A stretch of DNA of 64,000 nt from Tubiluchus corallicola (lineage: Eukaryota; Priapulida; Priapulimorpha; Priapulimorphida; Tubiluchidae). The position numbers and the translations under genes were made by a program. Every line of letters begins with the position of its first letter. Position 1 is the first letter of the stretch. The notes beneath the pieces are model-generated. The model did no database searches, had not been told where the DNA came from, and saw only the letters and a list, made by a program, of their open reading frames with translations. Of the stretch, positions 51,886 to 59,194 are shown piece by piece. The stretch spans positions 56,618 to 120,617 of the forward strand of contig JAQGDQ010000366.1 in assembly GCA_030141605.1 (NCBI GenBank), given 5' to 3'.

Positions 51886-54724
51886 TCCTCTCTTTCTCTG
51901 CTTTTCTCTTTCTTCATCTTCATTTCACTTTTCTCCTCTTTCTTTTTCTTTTTCTCTTTCTCTTCCTCTCTACATCTTTCTATACCTCTCACTTCCTTTT
52001 TCTTTCTTCATTTTCTTTTACTTTTCTCCTCTTTCTTTTTTTGTCTCTCTCCCTCTCTGCATCTCTCTATACTTCTCATTCCATTTCTCTTTCTTTCTCT
52101 TTTTTTGCTCTCACCTGTCTTTTCTTCTCTCTGCTTTCTCTTTCTTTCTCCTTTCTCCTCTTTCTTTTTTCTTTTTCTCCTCCTCTCAACTTCTTTCTAT
52201 TCTTGCTCCTTTTCTCCTTTTTTCTCTTTTCCTGTTTCTTTCTCCTTTTCTTTTCTCCCCTCTCTCTTTTTCTTTTTCTCTCTTGCTTTCTCTCCTTTCT
52301 TGCCCTCTCACTTTTTTCTCCTCTCATCTCTTCCTGCCTATTTATCTTTTTCTGATTTCCTGTTTTCCTTCCTGTCTGCACCTCCAGAATTGTCCCTATC
52401 CGCTGTTTTACGAAAACTTCCACTTCTTCTTTCTGTTTTTCGTTGTCTTTCTTGTTTTTCGTGATTTTCCAATCGTTAAGTACCTCTTTATCTTTCTTGT
52501 TTTGTTTTGCTTGCTCTTTCTTTGTTTCTTTTCTTTCTTGTTTTTCATTCAAAGAGTAACAAAAATACTTTTACAGTTAGAATTTTACTACCCAATCTAT
52601 ATGGCTCTAGCCAGTTTATTATTCCAGCTGACCTAGCCCATAAGAAAGCCAGCTTTAGTCGCACCAGCCGCTCAGTGATGGGAATCGAGCTAGCCGACAT
52701 TTCTGCCGGCTGCGAAGATTTCCGCTCTTTCGATAATCACATGACACTGCAAATCACTGGTTAAAATATGACAAACGCACCGCGGATTACGCGTGTGCAG
52801 GCAGAGATACTAAACTTTAGAAATTTTTGAATAAGAAAGCTGGTGAATTCAAAATCAAATACATAAATAGGCAATATTAGTCACACCTATGGGATCATTT
52901 TGGTATTTTGGTCTTGATTCGTCAGTAATCAAGATAAGCCTCGCCAATAGCTGGATTTAAATTACATTTGCAATTAATCCATTGCTTTTTTATAATAGTA
53001 GAAAATTGATCTCTAATGTATAATTTGAATTTAAAGATCAGCTTTTTCTCTGTGTATAAGCAACAGGAATTATTTAAAACAAATGTCTTCAAAATTTAAC
53101 CGTTAACTAACAATTTATCATTTAATTAGTTAAGAAGAATTCGTAAGTTTAGCTGACTTAGCTGATTTACTGTACGAGTCAGCTGATGTAGTAGCAACTG
53201 ACTCAGCTTCAGCCAAGCTAGCTGATTTATTGTGTGAGTCAGCTGATGTAGTAGCAACTGACTCAGCTTCAGCCGACAGCTGATTTACACACAACAACAC
53301 CACCCACCAAACAACACCACACCACACAACGCTTCAGCCGAGCTAGCTGATTTACTGTGTGAGTCAGCTGATGTAGTAGCAACTGACTCAGCTTCAGCCG
53401 AGCTAGCTGATTTACTGTGTGAGTCAGCTGATGTAGTAGCAACTGACTCAGCTTCAGCCGAGCTAGCTGATTTACTGTGTGAGTCAGCTGATGTAGTAGC
53501 AACTGACTCAGCTTCAGCCGAGCTAGCTGATTTACTGTGTGAGACAGCTGATATAGTAGCAACTGACTCAGCTTCAACCTCTACTAATCTGTATACATAA
53601 AGTGACCTTTGTACTTTTTTAACCATGGGTCTTGTAATTTTGGCTTCTAGGGAGGTAAAGCTTTAACCTTGGCTACTTTGTCATGACGTATTTTCTTTTT
53701 TTCAGGAAACTTTACTAGAAATGTTGTGTAAAGTAATCGACAAATCAGGGCCCGCTGAAGAATCTTTTTTAGTTTTTCTTGAGGGGACATCGCTTACTAG
53801 CAATTCTCTACAAATGACTGAGGTAAGATGAAAAATACTGTTGCCAGTGGTTATTGTCGCCATCAGTAGCATAGCCAATAAGCCCTTTCACAGGTTCAGC
53901 GGCTGATGATGATCGTTAAAAGGTCAAAGGTTAAATGTACTTTATAGCGCATTTGTCTATACTTAATATTTCGCAGCCTATGCTATTAAAATGTAACAGT
54001 TTTAACAACTAGCTAGAACCTTACCTAGTTCATTTTTTCTTGTTCCCAAGTAAGATCCTGCTAGTAAATTTCTGTACACACAGACTAATGCATAATTAAG
54101 TGAAGTTACTAAACTGATGCGACAGACAGCTTTACTTTACACATATGTCAAGTAACGATTGTAGTTAAGATGTGCTGTTGTGGTACCACTTAACCTTTGA
54201 CCTACAGCAACTGGCTGTTTTTCAATTTCGGAAGCCACGCATTTATACTACTCATCGTGTGCAAACGAAGGGTCTCTACTACTAACTGTTTTTCAGTTCC
54301 ACAGGCCATGCATCTGCACTACTTGTTGTTTTTTGGTGCACAGACGAAACATCTGTACTACTGACTGTTTTTTTGGTTTCACTGGCCATACGTTTGCACT
54401 ACTTATTGTTTTTCGGTACACAGACGAAACATTTATATTACTAATTTTTTCGGTTTTGTAGGCCACACATCTGTACTACTCATTGTTTTTCAGTTTCAGA
54501 AAAGAGCCGTATGTTTTGTTGAAATTGAAGAAGGATATCTCCACAAGTATATACAGATTGTCCGCACGAAACGCAAGGGTCGGAAGAACAGTTTGTTCAA
54601 GCAGCGATTCACGGCCGTCTGCACGCTGGACAACGAAATTTGTCTTTTTCCTCAGTCCATTGGCCACAATCTTTGCAGACAGATCGCGCTGTGCATGTCC
54701 GATTATCGACGGGGGACATCCTAG
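32796..54724 (+). CDS. Adenylate-kinase-like protein gene, seven exons seen, 5' end missing
   Basis: Exons 32796-32965, 37319-37498, 39684-39815, 50649-50838, 51609-51700, 53706-53822 and 54494-54724 are all flanked by AG/GT, keep one open frame with matching phases, and give about 370 residues to a stop. The first five-sixths of this follows the adenylate/UMP-CMP kinase fold order: a P-loop (GGPGSRKG if the previous exon ends in G), a D-x-x-P segment in the place of D-G-[FY]-P-R, a short LID region, an R-D-E-x-D helix, and a final Y-F-R-S-T-G-R-L-V-T-V-D strand. Catalytic signatures are altered: the P-loop has Arg where Gly is usual and lacks the following Thr, and the Arg of GFPR is displaced. 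Family members transfer phosphate between nucleotides in the cytosol; activity here is doubtful. A further 145 residues (NTVIIFCFDRQELEGLDVER onward) form a C-terminal part I cannot name. At least one upstream exon, with the first strand and the start codon, was not found. Confidence 0.85.
33020..33680 (+). repeat. Dispersed repeat family R2, one full copy plus a tandem partial copy
   Basis: Starts around TAAAGGAAGACCGGACGATT, about 55 bases after the exon A donor, and runs through TCATATGACGTCAGAAAC to about 33477, where the central part (CTAATAATTACCTTGGAAAG onward) restarts. Contains CRE-like TGACGTCA-type cores. Matches 50015-50560. Confidence 0.85.
33650..33775 (+). repeat. Dispersed repeat family R1, short fragment
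   Basis: Diverged copy of the family's 3' end (GCTAACGGTCCTCGTGGAAG, then AGCGTTAGTGCT, CAAGCTCTGTACGCAATAAG). Confidence 0.6.
33862..35480. repeat. Minisatellite, 47 bp unit, about 34 copies
   Basis: Units of CGGCTACACTCTGTTTTGTT, ACACTCATTTACACAAAAGC and AATTATA. Because 47 is not a multiple of three and no unit carries a stop in any forward frame, all three plus frames are open for 470-610 codons. It lies in the intron after exon A of the kinase-like gene; not a protein gene. Confidence 0.97.
35481..35775. other. Unassigned intron sequence
   Basis: About 300 bases of unique sequence after the array; it provides the run-out of one of the open frames. Nothing recognised. Confidence 0.4.
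35776..35960 (-). mobile_element. LINE 3'-end-like segment with stem-loop, reverse orientation
   Basis: Starts AGCAAGTAAGTAAGTTTATT (reverse of a simple-repeat 3' tail) and ends with GGGTGGCGAAAG...CAGCCACCC, an evident stem. Counterpart of 11170-11340. Confidence 0.55.
36430..36671 (+). pseudogene. LINE ORF C-terminal zinc-knuckle-like remnant and 3' UTR
   Basis: The frame starting TGTGCATTAGATGG reads CALDGHGAV, one stop, then DEEHALCHCQKTAFVRFKVV and on to a stop at 36598-36600. C...EDExHxLxxC...R is the usual signature near the C-terminus of many non-LTR retrotransposon proteins. The preceding 36240-36420 (VTLTF-like GTGACCTTGACTTTTGGC) also looks repeat-derived. AATAAATTTG follows at 36628. 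The in-frame stop shows decay. Confidence 0.65.
36672..37098 (+). repeat. Dispersed repeat family R1, 5' two-thirds, inserted in a LINE tail
   Basis: Begins GTTAAAGGACAAGAAAAGG and ends at TTTTATTTAGTC, lacking the family's last third. Its flanks, 36626-36676 and 37099-37150, are near-identical direct repeats of about 45-50 bp (ACATAATAAATTTGTTTATT, GTTCTTGTTGGACTAATTTT). Confidence 0.85.
37319..37498 (+). CDS. Kinase-like gene, exon B
   Basis: Acceptor TTTCTTTCACAG, donor GTGAGT, phase 0 at both ends, 60 codons. Contains MDMMYIVDIMPNLRFMLIED, the counterpart of the D-G-[FY]-P-R segment of adenylate kinases; Asp and Pro are kept but the GFPR Arg is not in place. It ends EMAKFEQK. Confidence 0.9.
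37530..38690. repeat. Minisatellite, 31 bp unit, about 37 copies
   Basis: Units of TGGAAGTCATGTTGTCCATC and AGTTATGTTTC/A/G, with TTCAAGTC variants. It starts about 30 bases after the exon B donor. Again all three plus frames are open (384-395 codons), an effect of a stop-free unit whose length is not a multiple of three. Confidence 0.97.
38945..39612. repeat. Minisatellite, 95 bp unit, 7 copies
   Basis: Units of GACCAATTACATACTAAGTT, ACATCATTACATCATTATTC, ATCGTCACTGTTAGCAAAGT, TAAGCAAAGTCTGACATCGT and TAGTGACTGGATGGT. It ends about 70 bases before exon C. Confidence 0.95.
39684..39815 (+). CDS. Kinase-like gene, exon C
   Basis: Acceptor TTATTTTCTAG, donor GTAACG, phase 0 at both ends, 44 codons. 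Reads YPCLFALNLAVPEDKLPNAE ... LLRDEVDVSRTQ. It matches the adenylate kinase strand after the lid and the R-x-D-D region that leads into the C-terminal helix. Confidence 0.9.
39995..40745 (+). repeat. Dispersed repeat family R1 with duplicated start and extended 3' part
   Basis: The family start (GGGCAAGAAAAGGGGTGCCT at 39999) recurs at 40102 (GGACAAGAAAAGAGGTACCT). From 40560 it continues with sequence that is the inverse of 7690-7855 (TTGATTTAGTAACACGTTTC and TTACACACCACAAACAGTTA). Confidence 0.85.
40970..41655. repeat. Minisatellite, 86 bp unit, 8 copies
   Basis: Units of GCTTAATGGCACCCCTTACC, TTAGTGTTTAATGAATTTAC, AATCATTGACAGTCCTAAAC, AAACCTATTCCTGTTTCTGC and ATCTGG. Within the 10.8-kb intron between exons C and D. 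Confidence 0.95.
41656..42568. other. Intron sequence with a less AT-rich island (41980-42290)
   Basis: A 98-codon plus ORF (41984-42280) and a possible acceptor at 42009 (TCTTTCAG then a frame FYDEMKLEVLFSSSF with a stop 23 codons in) occur here. Exons C and D already join perfectly in the protein, so this is not a required exon. It could be an alternative exon, an embedded regulatory element or chance. Confidence 0.3.
42570..43175 (+). repeat. Dispersed repeat family R1, near full-length copy
   Basis: Starts AAACGGCAAGAAAAGAGGTA and ends AAATTTCAAGGCGAGTTTTT, with CCTCCAGGGTGCACCACTCA inside. Second-best full copy after 18183-18832. Confidence 0.85.
43459..43625. repeat. Three-copy tandem repeat, 57 bp unit
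   Basis: Units of GGGGGAGTAGTGAATGAAAG, ATGAAATGGAGCGAGAACTA and AGAAAAACTGCGGTGTA, near-identical. It is flanked on the 5' side by a reversed LINE-like tail (43185-43260). Confidence 0.9.
43839..44240 (+). pseudogene. LINE-type ORF end with 3' UTR and TAA-repeat tail
   Basis: The 79-codon frame MLMYFSGTMPANYLIDSRKL, then NFVRKIAKSC ... SFKDYILRYLL and a stop, resembles the C-terminal end of cnidarian-type LINE reverse transcriptases (LPxxxxxDSRKLxFxRK). A 160-bp AT-rich 3' UTR leads to GAAATAAACTCATAATAATA, after which the microsatellite begins. I infer a 5'-truncated insertion that seeded the simple repeat. Confidence 0.65.
44241..44475. repeat. Compound microsatellite (TAA)n-(CAG)n-(CAA)n
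   Basis: About 30 TAA/ATA triplets, then CAG/CAA runs, then TAA again. The polar order after a LINE 3' end suggests expansion of the retrotransposon tail. Poly-amino-acid ORFs here on both strands are artefacts. Confidence 0.95.
44476..44925. other. Unique intron sequence, relatively GC-rich at its end
   Basis: No ORF. The part 44690-44900 is less AT-rich than average (CGACGTCATCCCGAGTGCG). No function assigned. Confidence 0.35.
44928..47540. repeat. Largest minisatellite: 58 bp unit, about 45 copies
   Basis: Units of CACACTGTGGTGCTGTTCGT, AGTACAGCTAGCGCTTAGAA and AGAATAGAAAGGGCAGTT. Named variants (AGCACTTAGAAAAAATAG, GTGTTGTTCGT, CAGATAGTGCTT, GTAATACAG) recur in the same order several times, with spacings near 640 and 520 bp, so higher-order structure is present. 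It lies in the exon C-D intron. Confidence 0.97.
47750..48045. mobile_element. TIR element family R3, intact copy (about 296 bp)
   Basis: Starts AGGTCAAAGGTTAAGTGTAC and ends GTACACTTAACCTTTGACCT, perfect inverted repeats of at least 20 bp. The body matches 29983-30814 (minus its insert) and 53921-54203. No coding capacity. Confidence 0.9.
48310..48780. repeat. Compound trinucleotide repeat (CAT/CAG)n
   Basis: About 155 triplets of CAT, CGT, CAG and CAA. All frames are open on both strands, giving poly-Asp, poly-Met, poly-His, poly-Ser and poly-Ile ORFs of up to 197 codons that are not genes. Confidence 0.97.
48781..49068. other. Unique intron sequence
   Basis: No coding signal. A short GA run at 49031-49040. 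Confidence 0.4.
49070..50020. repeat. Minisatellite, 41 bp unit, 23 copies, with an 8-unit higher-order repeat
   Basis: Units of TAAAATAAACCCAACATGAC and TTGTCTTTTAACTGATAACA plus G. The ordered variants from 49321 (CCTACATGAC, CAACATGAC, CAACATGAC, TCCAACGTGTC, CAATATGCC, CAACATGAC...) repeat from 49649, that is 328 bp or exactly eight units later. Confidence 0.96.
50015..50560 (+). repeat. Dispersed repeat family R2, longest copy
   Basis: Runs from GTAAAGGAAGACCGAACGAT to AATTTTCAATATTTTAGAGC and contains TCATATGACGTCAGAAAC and TTGTCGGCCGCGCGAATGTG. It ends about 90 bases before exon D. Same orientation as the host gene, as is the copy after exon A. Confidence 0.85.
50649..50838 (+). CDS. 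Kinase-like gene, exon D
   Basis: Acceptor T-run then AATTGCAG, donor GTAAGC. 63 codons plus one base. Reads KRRSLYEFSVQSFLEYFRST then GRLVTVDTSCGVADFIWLRV and ELFSELHF, the terminal helix and strand of the adenylate kinase fold, then HIGTVNTVIIFCF, the start of the extra C-terminal part. Confidence 0.9.
50966..51221. mobile_element. Tc1/mariner-type non-autonomous element, copy 2
   Basis: Ends CTGTCGTAGCGAAAAGTTTA and TAAACTTTTGGCCACGACTG, flanked by TA on both sides. The body matches 31504-31842 in inverse order for its middle part (GCGCATGCGCAGGACTTACG). It sits in the intron between exons D and E. Confidence 0.9.
51222..51608. other. Intron sequence with short duplication
   Basis: A 35-bp block (AACAGTATAGTTATTTGTTC) occurs twice at 51228-51285, and a similar phrase (ACAACAGTATAGTTATTTTT) just upstream of the element at 50913. 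Otherwise unique. Confidence 0.5.
51609..51700 (+). CDS. Kinase-like gene, exon E
   Basis: Acceptor TTACTTGCAG, donor GTAAGT. Two bases complete the codon begun in exon D (G+AT, Asp), then RQELEGLDVERYGLCTIDLQ and YAVDNPQASI, ending in phase 0. Part of the C-terminal region of unknown function. Confidence 0.88.
51701..52560. repeat. Polypyrimidine tract (CTTT/CTCT)n, about 850 bp
   Basis: Nearly all C and T on the plus strand from just inside the exon E donor. The long Ser/Phe/Leu ORFs here and the Lys/Glu ORF opposite are artefacts of composition. Confidence 0.95.
52561..53160. other. Unique intron sequence
   Basis: 52600-52800 is less AT-rich (TAGCCGACATTTCTGCCGGC) but has no exon-like frame that fits the gene. 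Nothing assigned. Confidence 0.4.
53155..53577. repeat. Minisatellite, 60 bp unit, about 6 copies with an interruption
   Basis: Units of GAGCTAGCTGATTTACTGTG, TGAGTCAGCTGATGTAGTAG and CAACTGACTCAGCTTCAGCC. A CA-rich insert at 53286-53330 breaks the array. Since 60 is divisible by three, the minus strand shows a periodic ORF (AEAESVATTSADSHSKSASS repeats), unlikely to be a gene. Confidence 0.95.
53706..53822 (+). CDS. Kinase-like gene, exon F
   Basis: Acceptor TTTTTTTCAG, donor GTAAGA, phase 0 at both ends, 39 codons: ETLLEMLCKVIDKSGPAEES then FLVFLEGTSLTSNSLQMTE. Unknown domain. Confidence 0.88.
53921..54203. mobile_element. TIR element family R3, copy 3
   Basis: Starts AGGTCAAAGGTTAAATGTAC and ends TTAACCTTTGACCT; body as in 47750-48045. 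Located in the last intron of the kinase-like gene. Confidence 0.85.
54204..54493. repeat. Diverged tandem phrases, about 65 bp period
   Basis: Phrases of the type CTACTGACTGTTTTTCGGTT followed by CACAGGCCA(C/T)(A/G)CATCTG recur at least four times up to the last acceptor. A decayed minisatellite; it supplies the pyrimidine tract before exon G. Confidence 0.7.
54494..54724 (+). CDS. Kinase-like gene, exon G (terminal, with stop)
   Basis: Two in-phase acceptors are possible (before 54494 or 54500, a TTTCAG repeat), differing by two residues. Reads FQKRAVCFVEIEEGYLHKYI, then a basic run RTKRKGRKNSLFKQRF, then ends SDYRRGTS and TAG. The basic stretch could be a nuclear-localisation or membrane-binding patch; this is inference. 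An ATTAAA-type signal occurs near 54943. Confidence 0.8.
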   Translation, partial: FQKRAVCFVEIEEGYLHKYIQIVRTKRKGRKNSLFKQRFTAVCTLDNEICLFPQSIGHNLCRQIALCMSDYRRGTS

Positions 54725-55310
54725 CATTAGGTATGTTCACTTGTTCACCCGACCACCATATCCTCAAGTAATCCTTTTTTTCTTTTTTTCTCGAATCTGT
54801 GCAAAACTAACACATCCGCAAAAATTTCAGAACTAGCAAAGGCCCCGCAAAAAATTTTGCTTATAAATCCACTCATAATCAAAAATACGCGAACATCCTA
54901 CGTAGTCCTCATTTATAACGCAAAGCCAGTAGCTTTTACTGAATTAAAGCTATAAGGTTATAAGCAGAGTATAATGGATGACGTCAGAACAATGGCTCTG
55001 CATCAGCGGTTTTCTAAGCGAAAATTGCGGAAAATAGAACATGTAATTATAAACAGGCCAGCGTGACTGATATATTTGAGTTCTCTAAATTGTGAATGAA
55101 TTAGTAAAGATGTAGTATTAAAGGAGCAGACAACACTTTTTGCCTGCGTATCAACTGAAAAGTTGCTGGATAATACTGTATCATTTTAGGGAGGAAACAA
55201 CATATATTTTAAACAGTTTGCGTCAGTTTAATCTTTATGTGCGCATTAACATATATTAGTCTGTATGTGAGCGTAAAATCTATCGCAGGGATGAGAATAT
55301 TCCGTGGATA
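54725..55310. other. Kinase-like gene 3' flank
   Basis: 3' UTR candidates: ATTAAA near 54943 is the only plausible polyadenylation hexamer close by. The rest is AT-rich with no gene. Confidence 0.4.
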
Positions 55311-55404
55311 CGCGGAATTCCGAGGTTTTGGAAGACCAGTAGTGCCATTTTTGTAAATGGCGTAAATTCGTTGAGAAAATTTATACAGACCCGGTACATT
55401 ATTT

Positions 55405-55590
55405 CACAAGCTGACCGCTAGATGGCAGGCCGTCACTTTGTTTACTTCACGTACATCAGTGTAACCACGTGTATATCTCTATGTATAAAAATATAGAATC
55501 AATTGTGCAGAGTTATTCGAGTCAATTGCAGACAGTTTCTATATACTTTTGCATAGGGCGGCCAGTACTTAGGCATTTTTGAGACAATTA
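55405..55590. repeat. Direct repeat, copy 1 of a 180-bp duplication
   Basis: GACCGCTAGATGGCAGGCCG, TTTGTTTACTTCACGTACAT and GTATATCTCTATGTATAAA recur at 56050-56235 (inside the pogo-like element) in the same orientation with about 88% likeness. Probably a fragment of the same element family. Confidence 0.8.
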
Positions 55591-55955
55591 GGTATCATGT
55601 ATCCTTGATAGTTGGGTATTTTAAATTATGCATGAAACAAGGTAATTGATATTTTAAGTTCACTTAGAGGTTCTCTATGGTCACAAAAGTTTACAAGTTT
55701 GATACGGCGTTATTGTTTACTAAACCTCTCCTTGTTAAAGCAATGCAGTATATATTTGAATGCACTAATTCTGCATGCATACATTTCAGGTGATGTATGT
55801 GTTATTATGCTGATATTTGCACATGGGTCCTACTGACATGCACTTCACCATAAAGTAAGTATCTGGTAAAAATTTTCACACACAACTATGTTATGTGCAC
55901 CCATTGTTCATTATAAAGATATTTGCCAATTTCTGCAATACATCGCGTCCTGGTA

Positions 55956-56402
55956 CAGTCATATCTCGGTTTGCCGGACCTCGCTTTTACGGAAATCGGA
56001 AGAATCGGACAAAATCTGGAAAGTTAAAAAGTCCCAGTTCTTTATTTCGGGAGCTGACCGCTAGTCGGCAGGCCGTCACTTTGTTTACATCATGTACATC
56101 AGTGTAAACACGTGTATATCTCTATGTATAAACACATAGAATCAATTATGCGGAGTTATTTGAGTCAATTGCCGACAATTTTGTATACTTTTATAGGACC
56201 CTACTAGACGTTTTTGAGACAATTAGGCAATTGATTCTTTATTACCTTGAGTCTAATACACTGCAGGCACCTACTGTATTAGCTTAGTATCCGTAAATAC
56301 GGACAATCCGCAAACTCAGACTTTATCCAGTTTGCCGATTGTCCGTATTTGCCGATACTAAGCTAATACTGAGATATTGTCCAGTAAACTGAGATACGAG
56401 TG
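55956..56402. mobile_element. pogo/Tigger-type non-autonomous element
   Basis: The left end CAGTCATATCTCGGTTTGCC and the right end (reverse complement CACTCGTATCTCAGTTTACT) form 25-bp imperfect inverted repeats with TA on both sides. CAGTCxxATCTCG ends are typical of pogo-like elements. No transposase; 447 bp. Confidence 0.85.
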
Positions 56403-56689
56403 TATTTCAAAATGTGACAATTCTCGTGTCGGTACATATTGGCATCACATTGGTCCGCTGTGCTTTGCAGAAGTAAATATGGGATCTGTAACATGCAGTC
56501 TTTTTTCCACATTTACTTTTCTAACTTGTTTATTAAAACTTCTGTATCTTTGGAAAAATCTAACGAAACTATAAACTCATAAATGTCTGTAACATAAGTG
56601 GGGCAGTTTTTTAATGGACTCCGTTATTTTCTATTCATACTATCGTTATTAAAACTTTGGAACGTCTTTTTTGTGCCACGCTATACGTG

Positions 56690-56850
56690 TATCATGTAAC
56701 ACACCACAGGCAGTTACTGAGCTACTGAGTTACTGAGTTACTTTTATATAAGTGCCACATAACGAACAGGTGCAAGGTATTACACAACAAGCAGTTGTGC
56801 AGCCTGCTTGAATATAAGCGCTATGCAAATACATGTAATTAATAATGACC
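56690..56850. repeat. Dispersed repeat R5, copy 1
   Basis: TAACACACCACAGGCAGTTA ... CACATAACGAACAGGTGCAA ... GCAAATACATGTAATTAATA recurs at 57570-57712, same orientation. A third scrap (CTATGCAAATATACGTAATT) occurs at 62442-62475. Confidence 0.8.
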
Positions 56851-57569
56851 ATATTGCAGGTTTTGTAAATGATTTAATAACCACATCTTTAACTGCTTTT
56901 CAGTGCACCGTTCGCACGCACGTTCGCACTTCGCTGCATTTTGCTCAGTAGAGTTACCACGTTGACCCGTCTCCAGGAGGATGTCCGGATCAGCATATAC
57001 CATTTCACTTACCATGTCTGTACAGCTGGTGCTAGTTTGTATTCAACGCCACGCTTGGTTGATCTCAAGAAACGTCAAGTCAAAACACAAAACACGTGTA
57101 CAAAAGGAGTAGTGCAGTCTGTGACGTCCTTGTCAGTTTTAGCCGTGCTTTGTAGCTGTTTTTAACTAGTGCACTAATCTTGCTTCTAGACATAAGCAAA
57201 GAAATAGTCCCTAATTTAATTAACTGACTTGTGCTAAAAATATTTTTCATTTGTCGTATATTTCATTTAAATGAAATCGCACCTTTGTGAAAAAAATTAA
57301 ACTTTGTTTTTTATCTTTGTTGTCATAATACGTGATATATTTTATATTTGTCAAATGTGCATGAATCAATACCTTCTAAGATGCATAGATCTAGCTATAT
57401 GTGCTAGACTGTGTTTGTTGTACTGTACCATGTAGGATTTTATAATATCGTAATGGCGGAGAAGTCAGGGGCATATTAACCAATAGGCTAGCCTAGTTAC
57501 ATTTTAGATAAAAATCTCGTTATCTGCTCGGAAAATGTGTATACTTATATTCATATAAAGGGCCCATTT
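56851..57569. other. Unassigned intergenic sequence
   Basis: A 74-codon plus ORF (56941-57165) without motifs. Nothing supported. Confidence 0.35.
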
Positions 57570-57712
57570 TGTAACACACCACAGGTAATTACTGAGCACA
57601 ACTTTTATATAAGTGCCACATAACGAACAGATGCAAAGTATTAATCAATAAGCATTTGTGCAGCCTGTTTGAATATAAGCGCTATGCAAATGCATGTAAT
57701 TAATAATGACCA
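57570..57712. repeat. Dispersed repeat R5, copy 2
   Basis: See 56690-56850; ends GTAATTAATAATGACCA. Confidence 0.8.
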
Positions 57713-58245
57713 CGTAGAAACTGTGCTAATAGTGTTTCACACCACAAGTAGTTGTGTAATCCTCTCATTACATAACCATATATTTACAATTGCGATGGGT
57801 AGGACTCAACCATCTGGAATTTTTTTTATACGTTCGTTCCTCTGAAATTTTTACAATTGTGCAATCATCCTTATGCATAATTAAAATTGTGATCTTTGTA
57901 TTTAGAATAGCGACTCGTTAAAAATATCAAGGGCAAAATATTGATGATACAGATTTTAATATAAGGAAAGACAGATGGGGAAATAGTGCTATTGTACCCT
58001 TTGTTATTCTAATGACATATCAGTCAAGTATCAAAATGTGAGGTAAGTGAATGCTTAAAATGATACGGAAATCTATTCTTGTTTTAGCCAAAGTGATTGC
58101 CGTGTAGTGTGTACTGTCAGGTTCATGTGGTATTTGGTTTGGTTCAAACAAAATTTTAATTGAAGATGTAACATGACAAACTAGGTTTGAAACAGACAGT
58201 TTTACAACTGAAATTATGCTCTCCCGTAACGGAAGTGAAAGGTGT
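57713..58245. other. Unassigned intergenic sequence
   Basis: AT-rich; nothing recognised. Confidence 0.4.
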
Positions 58246-58253
58246 TGCATGGA

Positions 58254-58512
58254 CTCGGGGCCTATTTCAGCCTAAGCTAGGCCCGGGGAAGTGGGGCGTG
58301 TGAGGTCCCCTTGGTGGGGGGACGCAAAGCGCCGGGGGATGCGCACCACCATGGTCCTTAATGCTTGTCAGTACTGGCAAACGGCGCTCATGCGGCAAGA
58401 GAGAGAGAGAGGGAGAGAGGAGGCAGTATGTTCGCATAAAGCAAAAAAATGTTACCTTGGCGCGAGGCCCCGGGAAAGTATCCCCACTCCCCCTCCCATG
58501 AAATAGGCCCTG
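58254..58512. mobile_element. hAT-type non-autonomous element, copy 2
   Basis: Begins CTCGGGGCCTATTTCAGCC (a slightly altered CAGGGCCTATTTCA) and ends TGAAATAGGCCCTG. The flanks TGCATGGA and TGCATGGT form an 8-bp target-site duplication with one mismatch. The body matches 20251-20587, including GAGAGGAGGCAGTATGTTCG, but is shorter by about 80 bp. Confidence 0.88.
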
Positions 58513-58520
58513 TGCATGGT

Positions 58521-59194
58521 ATTTGATAGCAATGTTAAAGCAATTAAGGCATTTCATTTTATAAATAGATTGTTTTTGTATGTCTTGGTATCGCTAATGT
58601 GTCTCATTGTGTATCAATGAAGTGAGAAGTTTTAGATATTCCCGTTTGTTGTTCGGAACTGTTAAAATTTTTTACTCTAAAATGTAAAATCATGTTTGAA
58701 GATGTAAAATTCACATTCATAAGCGGAAAATTCTTCCAATGAAATGGAAATTTTGAAAAGTTGAATATAAATTTGTACGTGTGAATGAAAGTTTCATAAA
58801 CTACACAAGTGCAATTGTAGTTTAATAATGCACAGTATATTACATAAGTACACGTTTCATTTATAAGAACAATGAAAATATTACGGCAGTCACAACGATT
58901 CTTGTGCGTCTAGTATTATCAGTAAGCACGACGACAAATTTTATCTCATATTTGTAACAGTGCTTTCTATATAGTAAAAATGCTATTGTTTTAAATTAAA
59001 GCTTGATAAGCAATAATTCAGACTCATCTTATTAATAATAGGTAATCTGTTATACCTTAAATCCACTTAAAGTACATGAAGTTTATATATAATAGGTAAT
59101 CATTTCGTAACGTGTGTAAATATTTCAAATACTCGTTTACAAACAACTAACGGACTCTCACAGGTCTCTCAACAGTCCAGTTATTGCAATAAGC
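58521..59194. other. Unassigned AT-rich intergenic sequence
   Basis: Nothing recognised. Confidence 0.4.

Noticed and set aside
52041-52636. Ser/Phe/Leu-rich ORFs (plus) and a 158-codon Lys/Glu-rich ORF (minus)
   Set aside because: Polypyrimidine tract in an intron; composition alone explains the open frames.
53269-53626. Periodic minus-strand ORFs with a 20-residue AEAESVATTSADSHSK-type repeat
   Set aside because: Unit of 60 bp is divisible by three so the frame stays open; it is antisense to an intron, has no splice or start context, and the array is broken by a CA-rich insert.
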